A DNA stretch of 64,000 nucleotides, taken from positions 17,294-81,293 of the forward strand of contig JBKGXV010000005.1 of NCBI GenBank assembly GCA_046546375.1. Reading direction: 5' to 3'. Position 1 is the stretch's first letter; each line of letters starts with the position of its first letter. This document shows positions 45,358-54,586 of the stretch, piece after piece. A program made the translations under genes and the position numbers. The notes under the pieces are model-generated. The model was not told the origin of the DNA, did not search any database, and worked only from the letters and a program-made list of their open reading frames with translations. This DNA is from JAEZKC01 sp046546375 (GTDB taxonomy: Bacteria; Fibrobacterota; Chitinivibrionia; Chitinivibrionales; Chitinispirillaceae).

Positions 45358-45431
45358 ACTCCCCCCCCACGGTTTAAGACAGTAACTAGCTCAATACCCG
45401 ATGCAAATGGCGTGCCCGTGAACCAGCAGCG

Positions 45432-45464
45432 GGAGATATCACTTGTAAAAACATGTGGAGATAT
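45432..45464. promoter_or_regulatory. Candidate operator upstream of giant TPR gene
   Basis: The near-palindrome CACTTGTAAAAACATGTG (45440-45457; six of seven bases pair across a four-base centre) is bracketed by two direct copies of GGAGATAT (45432-45439 and 45457-45464). It lies 15 bp upstream of the proposed -35 box. This dual symmetry suggests a regulator binding site; no regulator is assigned. Confidence 0.35.
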
Positions 45465-45478
45465 TTCTCCTCAAGCTG

Positions 45479-45508
45479 TTGAAATCCGCCAAATGCAGTG
45501 TGTACCAT
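45479..45508 (+). promoter_or_regulatory. Possible sigma-70 promoter of giant TPR gene
   Basis: TTGAAA (45479-45484) and TACCAT (45503-45508) are separated by 18 bp. This would give a leader of about 35 bases before the ATG at 45550. The -10 box is only a moderate match, so the call is tentative. Confidence 0.35.
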
Positions 45509-45549
45509 TAGGGTAGAAAAAAGCTTTTGCCCTAAAAGGAGCATTTCCT

Positions 45550-48500
45550 ATGAAAAGACAGCTACTGTATACGACAGCATTTCTCGCAGTTCTGATTCTT
45601 TCGGCCGGTGCGGCTCCGAAAAAAGAAAGCACCATTCTTCCTGCCAGAGCAGTCGATGCGGGTGAAAAAGCAAAACGTGAAGAAAACAGTTGGTTTTCTC
45701 TTCTGGCAGACGAAATGGTGAGATTCAGACTGGAACCGCTCAAATCTGTTTCACTTCCAGCAATGGAAGAGGTGAGCTCTGTTCTTCCCGCGTATGCAAA
45801 AAGCAGCAGAATCGATGAAAGCCGGTACAGAAGCGCTGCAAAGAAACTAGATGCGGACTACATCCTGAGCCATAAATATGAGATCAGAAAAAAGGACAAA
45901 ACGATTCACTACTACCTAGACCTGGTTTCACTTGAAGACCGCAGATCAGTGTTCATTTTCGAGAAGAACATTCCATTTGACCGTTTAGGTCCCGAACTGG
46001 ACAAATGCATGGTCACCATGCTTGAAAAAATCGGCGTGAATTCAGGCGCTGAACTGAAGCATTTCAGGATCGCGGCGCTGGGCGGCGATTTCCGGCAGGT
46101 AAAAAAAATGGGAGAGCTGCTCCTGCCCGGCAGAAACAGAAGAGAAGCCCGCTTGGATGCGGAAGGTTATGAAAAAATCCTGCACAGAGATCACAAATTC
46201 ACGCTCGCATATTATCTTGGCGCCCGTGCTCACTACAAAGCCGGTCAATTCGCAGCGGCAGCCACACACATTGAAAAACTGCTTGATATCACTCCCAAAC
46301 ACCCGACACTCAATCTGATGCTCATACGCTCTCTTCGCCTTGCAGGAAAATACGATAATGCCATCTCCCATTATAACGTGTGTAAAAAACTGGACATTAT
46401 TGATACTCATTTCATGCTGGAAAAAGCTCTTTCCCATGAGGGGCAGAAAAAGATTTCAGCAGCAAAGAAACTGTATCGCAGAATCCTCCAAATCAATCCA
46501 AAAGAAGTCACTTCCCTTACCCGCCTGGCCATGCATTACAACAATGCCGGACATTACAAGACAGCATACAACTACAGTAGCAAACTAACCAGGCTGTACC
46601 CCCAAAACGGGATCGGATTCTACGAACACGCCCGTTGTCTTCAGGGACTGGGGCAGACCGCAAAAGCCCTGAAAGCCGCCCAGAAAGCACAGAAACTCCT
46701 TCCCCGGAATGAAAGTGCAAGTGTGCTTCTGGGTGAAATGTATAAAAGGCAGAAAAACTTTTCAGCTGCGGCAGAAATGTATGAAACCGCCGCAAAGCTT
46801 GCCCCGAAGAATGTGAACTACCGTCTGGAAGCCGCCAAGGCAGTCGAATCGGATGGTAAGCTGCTTGAAAGCTACAGCTATCTTAAAAAGCAGGAGAAGA
46901 AGTTTAGAGAAAATGCCGCTTACATAAAGACTCTGGGCCTTATAGCGTTTCGCATAGACAACATAAAAGCCGCCCGCAGCTACCTTGAAACAGCAATATC
47001 GAAATCTGACAACGACGGTGAAGCTCTTCTCACACTTGCGGACTGTTACCGTAACGATAAAGAATATGACAAAGCCGTAAGAATGTACAAACGTGCCCTT
47101 CCCCTGACAAACGAGGGTGACAGATGCCGCCTCGATCTGGCCCGTTGTTATCTGGAAAAAAAGAACCCCACAACGGCTCAGGTGCACCTGAGAAAGATCC
47201 TCAGGAAAAATCCACCCCGAGATGCGCACCAGCTCATGGCCGATGCCTATCTTATGAGAAAACAAACCAAAAGCGCACTTACTCATTACAAAAATGAAAG
47301 ACATTACTACGGTGCAACCCCCTATCTTCAAAAGCAGATCGCTCTTATTCACTACGACCGCTCCGAGCTCAAGGCGGCAAGAACAGCATTCAGAAAACTT
47401 GCGAAAATCGCACCCGATGATGCTCAACCCTACTATTACCTGACCGTGATCGCTTTAAGGTGGGGATTGAGAAGCAGAGCCGAAAACCGATTGGAGAAAG
47501 CTGAAAAACTGGGTAGAGGCAGCGCCAAAGTCCATTTTCTGATCGGAAATGCTTATGTCCAGAACCAGCTGTACAATCAGGCGGTAAAACATTATCAGAG
47601 TTCATTACAACTGGATAATGATTCAAAGCAAACACTTCTCGCACTGGCCTCGGCACAGTTCAAAGCAGGAAAAGACAGCGACGGTGCCCAGACATATATA
47701 AATCTTTTCAAGCTAGATCCGAACTCAAATTACAAATACCTGGCTGAGGCCGGCCACATATATCACAAACTCGGCGAAAGCCATAAGGCGAAAACAGCCT
47801 TCAAAAGATTTGTCAAAACAGGGTACAAAGAAGCCTCGGTGAATGCCGCACTGGCGAAAATTCTATACAAAGAAAGAGAATATCATGAAGTTGTTTCTTT
47901 GCTGAAAAACATACAGAAGAGCTCTCATTTCAGTCCCGAACATAAACTTATGCTGGGACATGCCTACAGCGAAGCGGGACAGTTCGAGAATGCTCTTCCG
48001 CTTCTTAAATCGTTTACATCATCAAACCCGAAGCACGCCCGCGCTCTGAAACTGTGTGCCGTTGCATATGAAAAAAGCGGAGAACTCAGAAATGCCGTAA
48101 GAACTTATGAAACATTCATGAAGGTCTCAGATGACCTAAACAGTGCCGATTATTCATACCATTTGGGAACACTGTATGAAAAGATAAACAACCAGAAAAA
48201 AGCAATCAGTCACTACGAATCCAACCTTGCCAAAAACCCTAAAGATCTTAGAAGTCTGGACAAGCTGGCCAGAATCCATTTCAGGTCGAAAAACTGGGAA
48301 AAAGCAAAGGGGATTCTACAGAAAGCTGCTAAACTGGATAAGGCTCCATCGTACATTCACCTGATGCTCGCACGTGCCCTTGGAGCTCTGGGCGAAACCG
48401 AAGCTTCCTCCCTCGCCTACAGCCATTATCTTTCCATAGAGAAGGACAACGGTAAAGTGTGGAAAGAGTACGGAACGCTTCTTTTCATAAAAGACGAACA

Positions 48501-50337
48501 CCCTCAAGCCGTTTCCACGCTGTCCAAAGCCAAAAGTTTCCTCTCTGAGGATGCGGAAATTCCCTTCATGATCGGCAAATCACTTATAAAACTGGGGAGG
48601 CACAAAAAAGCCCTCGCTTTTTTAATAGACGCGCTGGATCTTGATAGGAACAATACGCAAATTCTGGAAAAGATAGCGTTTTGCCACAGGAGGCTGGATA
48701 ACACAAGCGAACTGATGAGAACGCTTAAGAGATGGTGCGACCTTGATATGAAGCGCTACGATATCAGACTGGAGCTGGGAGAGCTGTATTTGGCCCACAG
48801 ACAGATATCCAGTGCTGTCAAGGTGCTTGATGTGGCATGTGACCTGAGACCCTCAGAGGAGATAACTCACCGCCTTCTGGCCCAGGCATACGAAAAGCAG
48901 AACAAAGACAAGCTTCGCCTCTATCACCTGGAGGCGGCATCCAATCACGCACCCCGCAACTATGACAATCACTTCCAGCTGGCTCGTTACTATATCGGAA
49001 ATAAGCAGGATAAAAAAGCAGAATCCCACCTTGTCAGAACTATCGAACTGAACTCCAACCACGCCAGAGCTCATTTCGAATACGGGCGCATACTGCTTGA
49101 GAGAGATGATTTGAACAAAGCACACTCGGTGCTTGAAACAGCGGCACTTCTCAACTCAGAGAACGCCCACTGCCTTGCGCTGTATGCCTACTCGGCTTTG
49201 AAACTGGGCAAAACCAAACTTGCACAGGAAAAGATTGCAGCTGCACAGAGAGAAGATGCTTCAGACCCGCAGGTTCTATACCTGACCGGTTTGATAAATC
49301 AAAGCAGCGGCCAGAAGGAAAACGCCAAACAGGTTATGAAACAGGCTCTGAAAAAATCACCCAAAGATGCTCAATATTTAGAAAGTATGGGCGATCTGCT
49401 TGTCGAGGAGATGAAATTCAAGGAAGCTTGCAAGCACTATTTAAAAGCCTGGGAACGTGGAGGATTCAGCAACCAGAGAGCATTCAAGCTGGGTGTCGCG
49501 CTCACTCTTGACAGAAAACACAAAGAAGCCTCCGACTTTTTCAAAAAAGTGGTCGGAAAGAATCCGGATCATGGAGAGGCTATGTACCGTTTGACCGATG
49601 TATACTGCAGAATCGGCAACATTAAAAAGGCCAAAGCAACTCTTGAGCGTTTCGATAGTCGAAAAAATCTGACCTGGATGCAGGCTGCCCGGGGTCGCAT
49701 TTACGAAAGGGAGGAAAGATCATCGGCTGCCTGGATCGCCTACACCGCTGCCCACAGACTAGACCCGGACAACCCTCATGTGAATGCGGGATTCGGACGT
49801 CTTCTGATGAACCGCAATTCCCATGATTCGGCAATCACCTATTTTGCATACGCTCGCAGCCATGATCCCCAGAATGTTGAGATTATGATGAACAAAGCGA
49901 CATGCCATGAAAAAGTGGGACAGCTTACAGAAGCATCCAATCTTTATGAGGCAGTTGTTTCATATTATCCCGAATATCCCGGCATACATATGACCATAGC
50001 TTCTCTTAAAACAAAACAGAGAGAGTATCACGCAGCGATAAATCACCTCAAAAACGGCCTTGAGATGTATCCCAAAAACAACAAACTCCGTTTCGAACTG
50101 GGAAGGCTTTACCACCGCACAAGCCAGTACAGGAATGCGATCCATGCGTACGAGAAATCTACCGGCAGCTGGTGGCGAAGGGAAAATGTCGAGGCGCTAC
50201 GTCTGATCGGACAAATATACCATTCAAAGCTGGCAGATGACGAAAAGGCGGAAAAGTATTTCAAAAAGTACGTCCGGGCGGGAGGCAAAAAGGAAAAGGT
50301 CGACAAGATGATCCAAAAGCTGAGTGACAGAGGGTGA
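45550..50337 (+). CDS. Giant exported TPR protein with TolB/FlgO-like N-terminus
   Basis: A 1595-aa protein with a signal peptide (LLYTTAFLAVLILSAGAA). Residues about 35-150 form a distinct domain (KKLDADYILSHKYEIRKKDK, HYYLDLVSLEDRRSVFIFE) whose strand pattern resembles the TolB N-terminal or FlgO-type fold found in front of some TPR proteins. From about residue 190 to the end it is one long array of 34-residue TPR units, roughly 40 by length. It should lie in the periplasm or on the outer membrane as a large binding scaffold. AAAAGGAG precedes the ATG by 8 bases. It forms its own transcription unit, bounded by an operator-like site upstream and a hairpin downstream. No named family is recognised. 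Confidence 0.85.
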   Translation: MKRQLLYTTAFLAVLILSAGAAPKKESTILPARAVDAGEKAKREENSWFSLLADEMVRFRLEPLKSVSLPAMEEVSSVLPAYAKSSRIDESRYRSAAKKLDADYILSHKYEIRKKDKTIHYYLDLVSLEDRRSVFIFEKNIPFDRLGPELDKCMVTMLEKIGVNSGAELKHFRIAALGGDFRQVKKMGELLLPGRNRREARLDAEGYEKILHRDHKFTLAYYLGARAHYKAGQFAAAATHIEKLLDITPKHPTLNLMLIRSLRLAGKYDNAISHYNVCKKLDIIDTHFMLEKALSHEGQKKISAAKKLYRRILQINPKEVTSLTRLAMHYNNAGHYKTAYNYSSKLTRLYPQNGIGFYEHARCLQGLGQTAKALKAAQKAQKLLPRNESASVLLGEMYKRQKNFSAAAEMYETAAKLAPKNVNYRLEAAKAVESDGKLLESYSYLKKQEKKFRENAAYIKTLGLIAFRIDNIKAARSYLETAISKSDNDGEALLTLADCYRNDKEYDKAVRMYKRALPLTNEGDRCRLDLARCYLEKKNPTTAQVHLRKILRKNPPRDAHQLMADAYLMRKQTKSALTHYKNERHYYGATPYLQKQIALIHYDRSELKAARTAFRKLAKIAPDDAQPYYYLTVIALRWGLRSRAENRLEKAEKLGRGSAKVHFLIGNAYVQNQLYNQAVKHYQSSLQLDNDSKQTLLALASAQFKAGKDSDGAQTYINLFKLDPNSNYKYLAEAGHIYHKLGESHKAKTAFKRFVKTGYKEASVNAALAKILYKEREYHEVVSLLKNIQKSSHFSPEHKLMLGHAYSEAGQFENALPLLKSFTSSNPKHARALKLCAVAYEKSGELRNAVRTYETFMKVSDDLNSADYSYHLGTLYEKINNQKKAISHYESNLAKNPKDLRSLDKLARIHFRSKNWEKAKGILQKAAKLDKAPSYIHLMLARALGALGETEASSLAYSHYLSIEKDNGKVWKEYGTLLFIKDEHPQAVSTLSKAKSFLSEDAEIPFMIGKSLIKLGRHKKALAFLIDALDLDRNNTQILEKIAFCHRRLDNTSELMRTLKRWCDLDMKRYDIRLELGELYLAHRQISSAVKVLDVACDLRPSEEITHRLLAQAYEKQNKDKLRLYHLEAASNHAPRNYDNHFQLARYYIGNKQDKKAESHLVRTIELNSNHARAHFEYGRILLERDDLNKAHSVLETAALLNSENAHCLALYAYSALKLGKTKLAQEKIAAAQREDASDPQVLYLTGLINQSSGQKENAKQVMKQALKKSPKDAQYLESMGDLLVEEMKFKEACKHYLKAWERGGFSNQRAFKLGVALTLDRKHKEASDFFKKVVGKNPDHGEAMYRLTDVYCRIGNIKKAKATLERFDSRKNLTWMQAARGRIYEREERSSAAWIAYTAAHRLDPDNPHVNAGFGRLLMNRNSHDSAITYFAYARSHDPQNVEIMMNKATCHEKVGQLTEASNLYEAVVSYYPEYPGIHMTIASLKTKQREYHAAINHLKNGLEMYPKNNKLRFELGRLYHRTSQYRNAIHAYEKSTGSWWRRENVEALRLIGQIYHSKLADDEKAEKYFKKYVRAGGKKEKVDKMIQKLSDRG

Positions 50338-50372
50338 GATGAGTACCTGCCCTCCTCCGGAATCGTTAAAAA

Positions 50373-50399
50373 GGGAAATGAATCCTGCATTCATTTCCC
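50373..50399. terminator. Perfect hairpin after giant TPR gene
   Basis: GGGAAATGAAT (50373-50383) pairs perfectly with ATTCATTTCCC (50389-50399) around a five-base loop, 35 bp after the TPR stop codon. A run of five A residues precedes it, so on the minus strand it is a hairpin followed by T residues; on the plus strand there is no T-run. It may work as a terminator in either direction or as an mRNA end stabiliser. The rest of the 299-bp gap up to fmdB is AT-rich and shows nothing else clear. Confidence 0.5.
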
Positions 50400-50636
50400 A
50401 TTGCTGCTCCTCCCTACCCTGATGTATTCCCTTACCGATGCAGTCCTCTGCGATTTGTTCATCCCGCAGCACATATAAAACACTCAAGCAGAAAACTACT
50501 GCAGCAGACCGCAGAGAGCGTTGAAAAGATAGGAAAAAAAAACCACCTATTCATCTCCAGCATTATTATTTTTTATCTGTTCCATTTCTTAAAAATTCCT
50601 GATAATTATAGATAAAATTCAGCATGGAGAACTACT

Positions 50637-51131
50637 ATGCCGATGTATGAATTCTACTGCAGCGACTGCAACACTATTTTCACCTTCTTTTCCCGTTCCA
50701 TTAACATCGAAAAGACCCCACCCTGCCCAAAAGACGGTGAACACAGCCTGCAGAAAATGATTTCCCGCTTCGCAGTAACCGGAATGGCCAAGAAAAAAGA
50801 GGAAGGAGAGGAAGACCCGTTATTTGACCTTCCCATAGACGAGTCCAGAATGGAAAAAGCGATGGAAAGCCTTGCCAGCGAAGCGGAGAATATCGATGAT
50901 AACGATCCTCGTCAGGCTGCCGACCTGATGCGCAGGCTTTCGGATATGACCGGACTGCAGCTCGGAGACAAAATGGAGGAGGCTTTGAGCCGCATGGAGG
51001 CCGGTGAGGATCCCGAAAATATCGAACAGGAAATGGGAGAACTGAGTGAAACAGATCTGTTCAAACTGAAAAACAGATTGTCTTCAAAGAAAGATATACC
51101 CCTGAGAGACGAAACTCTCTATGAAATGTGA
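50637..51131 (+). CDS. FmdB-type zinc ribbon protein
   Basis: A 164-aa protein starting MPMYEFYCSDCNTIFTFF, the typical N-terminal zinc ribbon of FmdB/CxxC_CxxC_SSSS regulatory proteins. The second metal pair is altered to CPKDGEH, so a Cys and possibly a His would act in place of CPxC. The rest is acidic and helical (EAENIDDNDPRQAADLMRRL), similar to proteins annotated as zinc ribbon regulators of unknown role. GGAG lies seven bases before the ATG. It ends two bases before the start of the frameshifted DUF421 gene. Confidence 0.82.
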   Translation: MPMYEFYCSDCNTIFTFFSRSINIEKTPPCPKDGEHSLQKMISRFAVTGMAKKKEEGEEDPLFDLPIDESRMEKAMESLASEAENIDDNDPRQAADLMRRLSDMTGLQLGDKMEEALSRMEAGEDPENIEQEMGELSETDLFKLKNRLSSKKDIPLRDETLYEM

Positions 51132-51133
51132 TT

Positions 51134-51642
51134 ATGCTTTTTGATAACTGGACTGCAATCGTTCGCATTCTGGTTGTGGGTACCTCGGCCTAGCAGGTCT
51201 CATACTTCTGCTTCGCATTTCAGGAAAACGCACGTTGTCACAGATGAATGCGTTTGATTTCGTGGTGACTGTAGCGCTGGGCTCCACGTTCGCATCAGTC
51301 CTGCTCACAAAAGACATGGCCCTGGTCGAGGGGCTGACTGCTTTTTTTCTGCTCATTTTCCTGCAGTATCTTGTGGCGTTTTTTTCCGTAAAATTCCCTC
51401 CGTTCAGCAATCTGATTAAATCCGAACCGAAACTGCTGCTTTTCCGCGGCGAATTTCTCCACAAAGCACTGAAAAAGGAACGGGTGAAAAGAGAAGAGAT
51501 GCTTCAGGCTTTGAGAAACCAGGGAGTTGAATCTCCTGAGCATGTCGAAGCTGTTGTACTGGAAACAAACGGCAGTTTCAGCATAATCCGAACATCCGCA
51601 GACGGGAATTCATCCACTTTATTCAATGTTTATGAAGAGTAA
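51134..51642 (+). pseudogene. DUF421 (YetF-like) membrane protein gene, frameshifted
   Basis: The ATG at 51134 opens MLFDNWTAIVRILVVGTSA and then hits TAG at 51188. Shifting by one base around the GGG at 51178-51180 restores YLGLAGLILLLRISGKRTLS followed by QMNAFDFVVTVALGSTFASV, the classic DUF421 N-terminus, and the frame continues to 51642. One missing G in that run would explain the break. The rest has two more membrane segments and a C-terminal soluble domain (LLFRGEFLHKALKKERVKREE). The gene is either inactive, phase-variable through the G run, or affected by a sequencing error. If intact it would be about 169 aa. Confidence 0.75.
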
Positions 51643-51750
51643 CGTTCGGTATTCATTCCCCCGAAGAGATCTCCCTCTTTTTTTGCTTCCAGCACTGACG
51701 TATTTTGCTGAACTGGTGAACCATCGCACAATAGAGAGGACAATATATTT

Positions 51751-52188
51751 ATGAAAATAGTAGCTCAGAGAGTAAGCGATTCCAAGGTGAAAGTTGACGG
51801 CCGCACGGTGGGTGCAATAGGAAGAGGTCTTCTGCTTTTAGTAGGTGTTCACGCGGATGATACCACGGAAGCTGCTGATTTTCTGTCCAGAAAATGTGCC
51901 GAACTGCGCATTTTCCCGGATAGTGAAGGTAAGATGAATCTTTCTCTCAAGGATATTGATGGTGAAGCGCTGGTGATTTCTCAATTCACCCTCCTGGGCG
52001 ACTGCGCGAAAGGAAGGAGGCCCAGCTTTATCGAAGCCGCCCCCCCGCAGAAGGGAAATTCACTGTATGAATATTTTGCAAAACAGCTCAAAACTCAGAT
52101 CAGAAAAGTGGAAACCGGTATTTTCGGCGCAGATATGAAAGTTGAACTGACAAATGATGGACCGGTGACACTCATTCTGGAGAAATAA
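51751..52188 (+). CDS. dtd: D-aminoacyl-tRNA deacylase
   Basis: A 145-aa enzyme that removes D-amino acids (and glycine from mischarged tRNA-Ala) from tRNA. Typical stretches are MKIVAQRVSDSKVKVDG, the catalytic SQFTLLGD and the C-terminal NDGPVTLIL with the Gly-Pro motif that gives chiral selectivity. Length is standard. It is a single gene, convergent with yceH and 84 bp away from it. Confidence 0.95.
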   Translation: MKIVAQRVSDSKVKVDGRTVGAIGRGLLLLVGVHADDTTEAADFLSRKCAELRIFPDSEGKMNLSLKDIDGEALVISQFTLLGDCAKGRRPSFIEAAPPQKGNSLYEYFAKQLKTQIRKVETGIFGADMKVELTNDGPVTLILEK

Positions 52189-52272
52189 ATTTCCTCTTTC
52201 TGCGAGCTTGGCGACCACTGCGTTTTATTCACCCCTTTTCTTTTCAACGACTCAACCCATCTCTCCCCCACA

Positions 52273-52938
52273 TTACTCGAACTGCTTTCGAAAATCCGCA
52301 AACTGCGTTTTCAGATCCCTCAGCTCCTGTTTAACACTCTCCAGCTCCTCCTCGAGGGCATTCACCCTGTCGGACAATCTCCCAGTACCTCCCTCCGAGG
52401 ACTGAGCCTGAACAGCAGAAGGGGACTCGATATCCTGTTCCGGCGGTTCGGAGAACAGATGCGCAAAGCGCTTCTCTTTCTGCCCCGGCCTGCGGGAAAG
52501 TTCCACAACGAGAGGATCTTCACGCTCTAAAAGAGCTTTCAGCACCGACTCCACCTCATCCAGAGAAGAAAAACGCGTCATGCGTTCCGTTCTGCCCCGC
52601 AGCTCCCCCGGTGTCTGAGGCCCGCGCAGCAGAAGCACGCAAAGAACCGCCCCTTCCTGCTCACTGAGCGGAAAGAGACTTCGAAGATTATGCTCATACT
52701 TGGGAACACGGCTGCCTGAAAGATTCATCTGCCAGACAAAATGTCTGTCCTTGAGGTTCTCAAGGACATTTTCAACTTCCCTTTGAGACAGATTCATTAC
52801 GGGATCACGGTTTGATTTCTGATTACACGCGCTTACAAGCGCATTCAGGGTCAGCGGATAGTATTCCGGAGTAGTCATCTCCTTCTCCATCAATGCCCCG
52901 ACTACTCTCTGCTCAACAGGAGATAATTCATAATCCAT
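52273..52938 (-). CDS. yceH: YceH/UPF0502 family protein
   Basis: A 221-aa protein starting with LSPVEQRVVGALMEKEMTTPEYYPLTLNAL, the diagnostic first helix-turn-helix unit of the DUF480/YceH family, followed by NQKSNRDPVM and a second winged-helix-like unit (GAVLCVLLLRGPQTPGELRGRT). The C-terminus is a coiled coil (ALEEELESVKQELRDLKTQF). The function is unknown; the fold suggests nucleic-acid binding. AGGA precedes the ATG by six bases. It follows the DUF4139 gene by 21 bp on the same strand. Confidence 0.92.
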   Translation of the reverse strand: MDYELSPVEQRVVGALMEKEMTTPEYYPLTLNALVSACNQKSNRDPVMNLSQREVENVLENLKDRHFVWQMNLSGSRVPKYEHNLRSLFPLSEQEGAVLCVLLLRGPQTPGELRGRTERMTRFSSLDEVESVLKALLEREDPLVVELSRRPGQKEKRFAHLFSEPPEQDIESPSAVQAQSSEGGTGRLSDRVNALEEELESVKQELRDLKTQFADFRKQFE

Positions 52939-52959
52939 TTTCGATCCTTTGTTGGTAAT

Positions 52960-54372
52960 TTAGATTCCAACCCTCAGTTTATACTTTACTTTCACTTCCC
53001 CGTTTTCTGGAACAGTCACGTCAAATCTGAAACTGGCAGCATCGATCTTCTCATACTCATGAGAAGCCTCCACCACTTCCCAGTTCTCCCGGGCTCTTTC
53101 GACAACCCCCACCTTCACCTTTTTTTCTTTGTGATTCTTTATAGTGACAGTCCATTCGCTTTCATGTAGCTGGGAAGTTCTGCGTGTGTAGTCAGTCTGC
53201 ACCCGCTTTGCCTCGATATCAAACGCATTACCGGATTTCAGAGTCACTCTTTCATTTTTTGAGGTATGGTCGATCAGGTCCTCTCCGATGAACTGCGGCT
53301 TACCTTGAGAATCGGATGTGTACAACCGTACTGTACCGGAAGGAAGAGGAATCCCCAGACCGTTTTTCTTATTATTCAGGAAAGAAAGATTTACCTGTAC
53401 AGGTTGTTCAGCTTCTCCTTCAATACGACGTCCCCAGTAATGGTTATCAGAAGCGACAGTCACATATTCTCGGCTGATATTCAAATCGGGAGCACCGAGA
53501 AGCCTGATCTGCTTTGTCTGGTTATTTTTCAGGGTCGTTTTTCCTCCGAGATCGTAGGCGTGATACTCGAAAAGATTTTCCTGTGAGAACTCCGGCTGAT
53601 CCATCCTGGAATCCATCATCTCACGTTTCCTCAGACGCATCGGCCTGTTCTGAGCAACCCGATTGAGATCACCCGCCACAAGTTTAAGCTCTGCATCGTC
53701 ATATGAAGCGCCGCTTCGGTTGTCCACAGTTACCCACCCGCACAATTCACTGCGCCCATCGGATGAAGACAATAATAGTGTATAGTCGGCATTCCATTTA
53801 AGCCCCGATGTCAGATAGGATACTTCGATCTTCTGATTCTTCTTCTGGTTGTTTCTGAATTTCCAGAAAAGAGTAGGCCGAGTCACCAGGTCATCAGGCA
53901 TTTGGGGAAGAACCTTGTAGCCGGGATGTCCCAGATAGATTTCATCATCGATTCGTAAGATCTCACCATCTCTGCCGCTGCTGAGCAGTTCAGCGTCGAC
54001 CACCTCCTTACGGTCCTTAAACTTATTCCAGTCTATGATTTTTATCTTCTTTCCCTCATACTTTTCCAGAAGTTTTTTGTCACTAATCAGATCATACACA
54101 TAGTTCTGCTCAATGACTGAAAGCTTTTCCGGGTCTGAAAGGGATTTCACATAGACTGAAACAGGATTGATCTGCGAGGCGATATCCGTATATTTCAATT
54201 CACCTTCACCCACTGGGAGTTTTATACTCCTGTTCTCCCGGATCAGTCCGGAATTGCTGTACACGGTAACGTGCAATGATTGTCGGTCTGCGGATGTGCT
54301 CTGCAGTGGCTCAGAAGCCTGCGAATGGAATATTAGAGCAATCAAAAACAAAAATGAATACACGCCTGACAT
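52960..54372 (-). CDS. Exported DUF4139 protein
   Basis: A 470-aa protein with a signal peptide (FLFLIALIFHSQAS) and a body made mainly of beta strands. VTVYSNSGLIRENRSIKLPVGEGE near the start and the central YLTSGLKWNADYTLLL with GWVTVDNRSGASYDDAELKLVAG are typical of the DUF4139 family, which is of unknown function. It should be periplasmic or surface-exposed. AGGAG lies six bases before the ATG at 54372. It is divergent from cheA, with a shared 214-bp upstream region containing the inverted repeat at 54494-54515. Confidence 0.85.
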   Translation of the reverse strand: MSGVYSFLFLIALIFHSQASEPLQSTSADRQSLHVTVYSNSGLIRENRSIKLPVGEGELKYTDIASQINPVSVYVKSLSDPEKLSVIEQNYVYDLISDKKLLEKYEGKKIKIIDWNKFKDRKEVVDAELLSSGRDGEILRIDDEIYLGHPGYKVLPQMPDDLVTRPTLFWKFRNNQKKNQKIEVSYLTSGLKWNADYTLLLSSSDGRSELCGWVTVDNRSGASYDDAELKLVAGDLNRVAQNRPMRLRKREMMDSRMDQPEFSQENLFEYHAYDLGGKTTLKNNQTKQIRLLGAPDLNISREYVTVASDNHYWGRRIEGEAEQPVQVNLSFLNNKKNGLGIPLPSGTVRLYTSDSQGKPQFIGEDLIDHTSKNERVTLKSGNAFDIEAKRVQTDYTRRTSQLHESEWTVTIKNHKEKKVKVGVVERARENWEVVEASHEYEKIDAASFRFDVTVPENGEVKVKYKLRVGI

Positions 54373-54493
54373 ACAGTTCTCCTTTGATGTATGAAAACAA
54401 TATAGTTTCCTGTTCGGTGCTTAAGAAAAATCCACTTACTGGATTCATTTTGTTGAACATATGCTGTTTTTCCTTGTCTCCTCTGAGCCTAGG

Positions 54494-54515
54494 TGATAAG
54501 ATATTACTCTTATCA
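54494..54515. promoter_or_regulatory. Inverted repeat upstream of cheA, candidate operator
   Basis: TGATAAGA (54494-54501) and TCTTATCA (54508-54515) are perfect inverted half-sites with a six-base centre (TATTAC). The site lies 72 bp before the cheA ATG and about 120 bp before the divergent DUF4139 gene, so it could control either or both. No regulator in the window is known to bind this sequence. Confidence 0.5.
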
Positions 54516-54586
54516 GAGAACGAGTACGGTTTTGCAATCTAAAATGATCAAAGTAGATCCGTTTGAGCGGGCTAAGGAGTACACTG

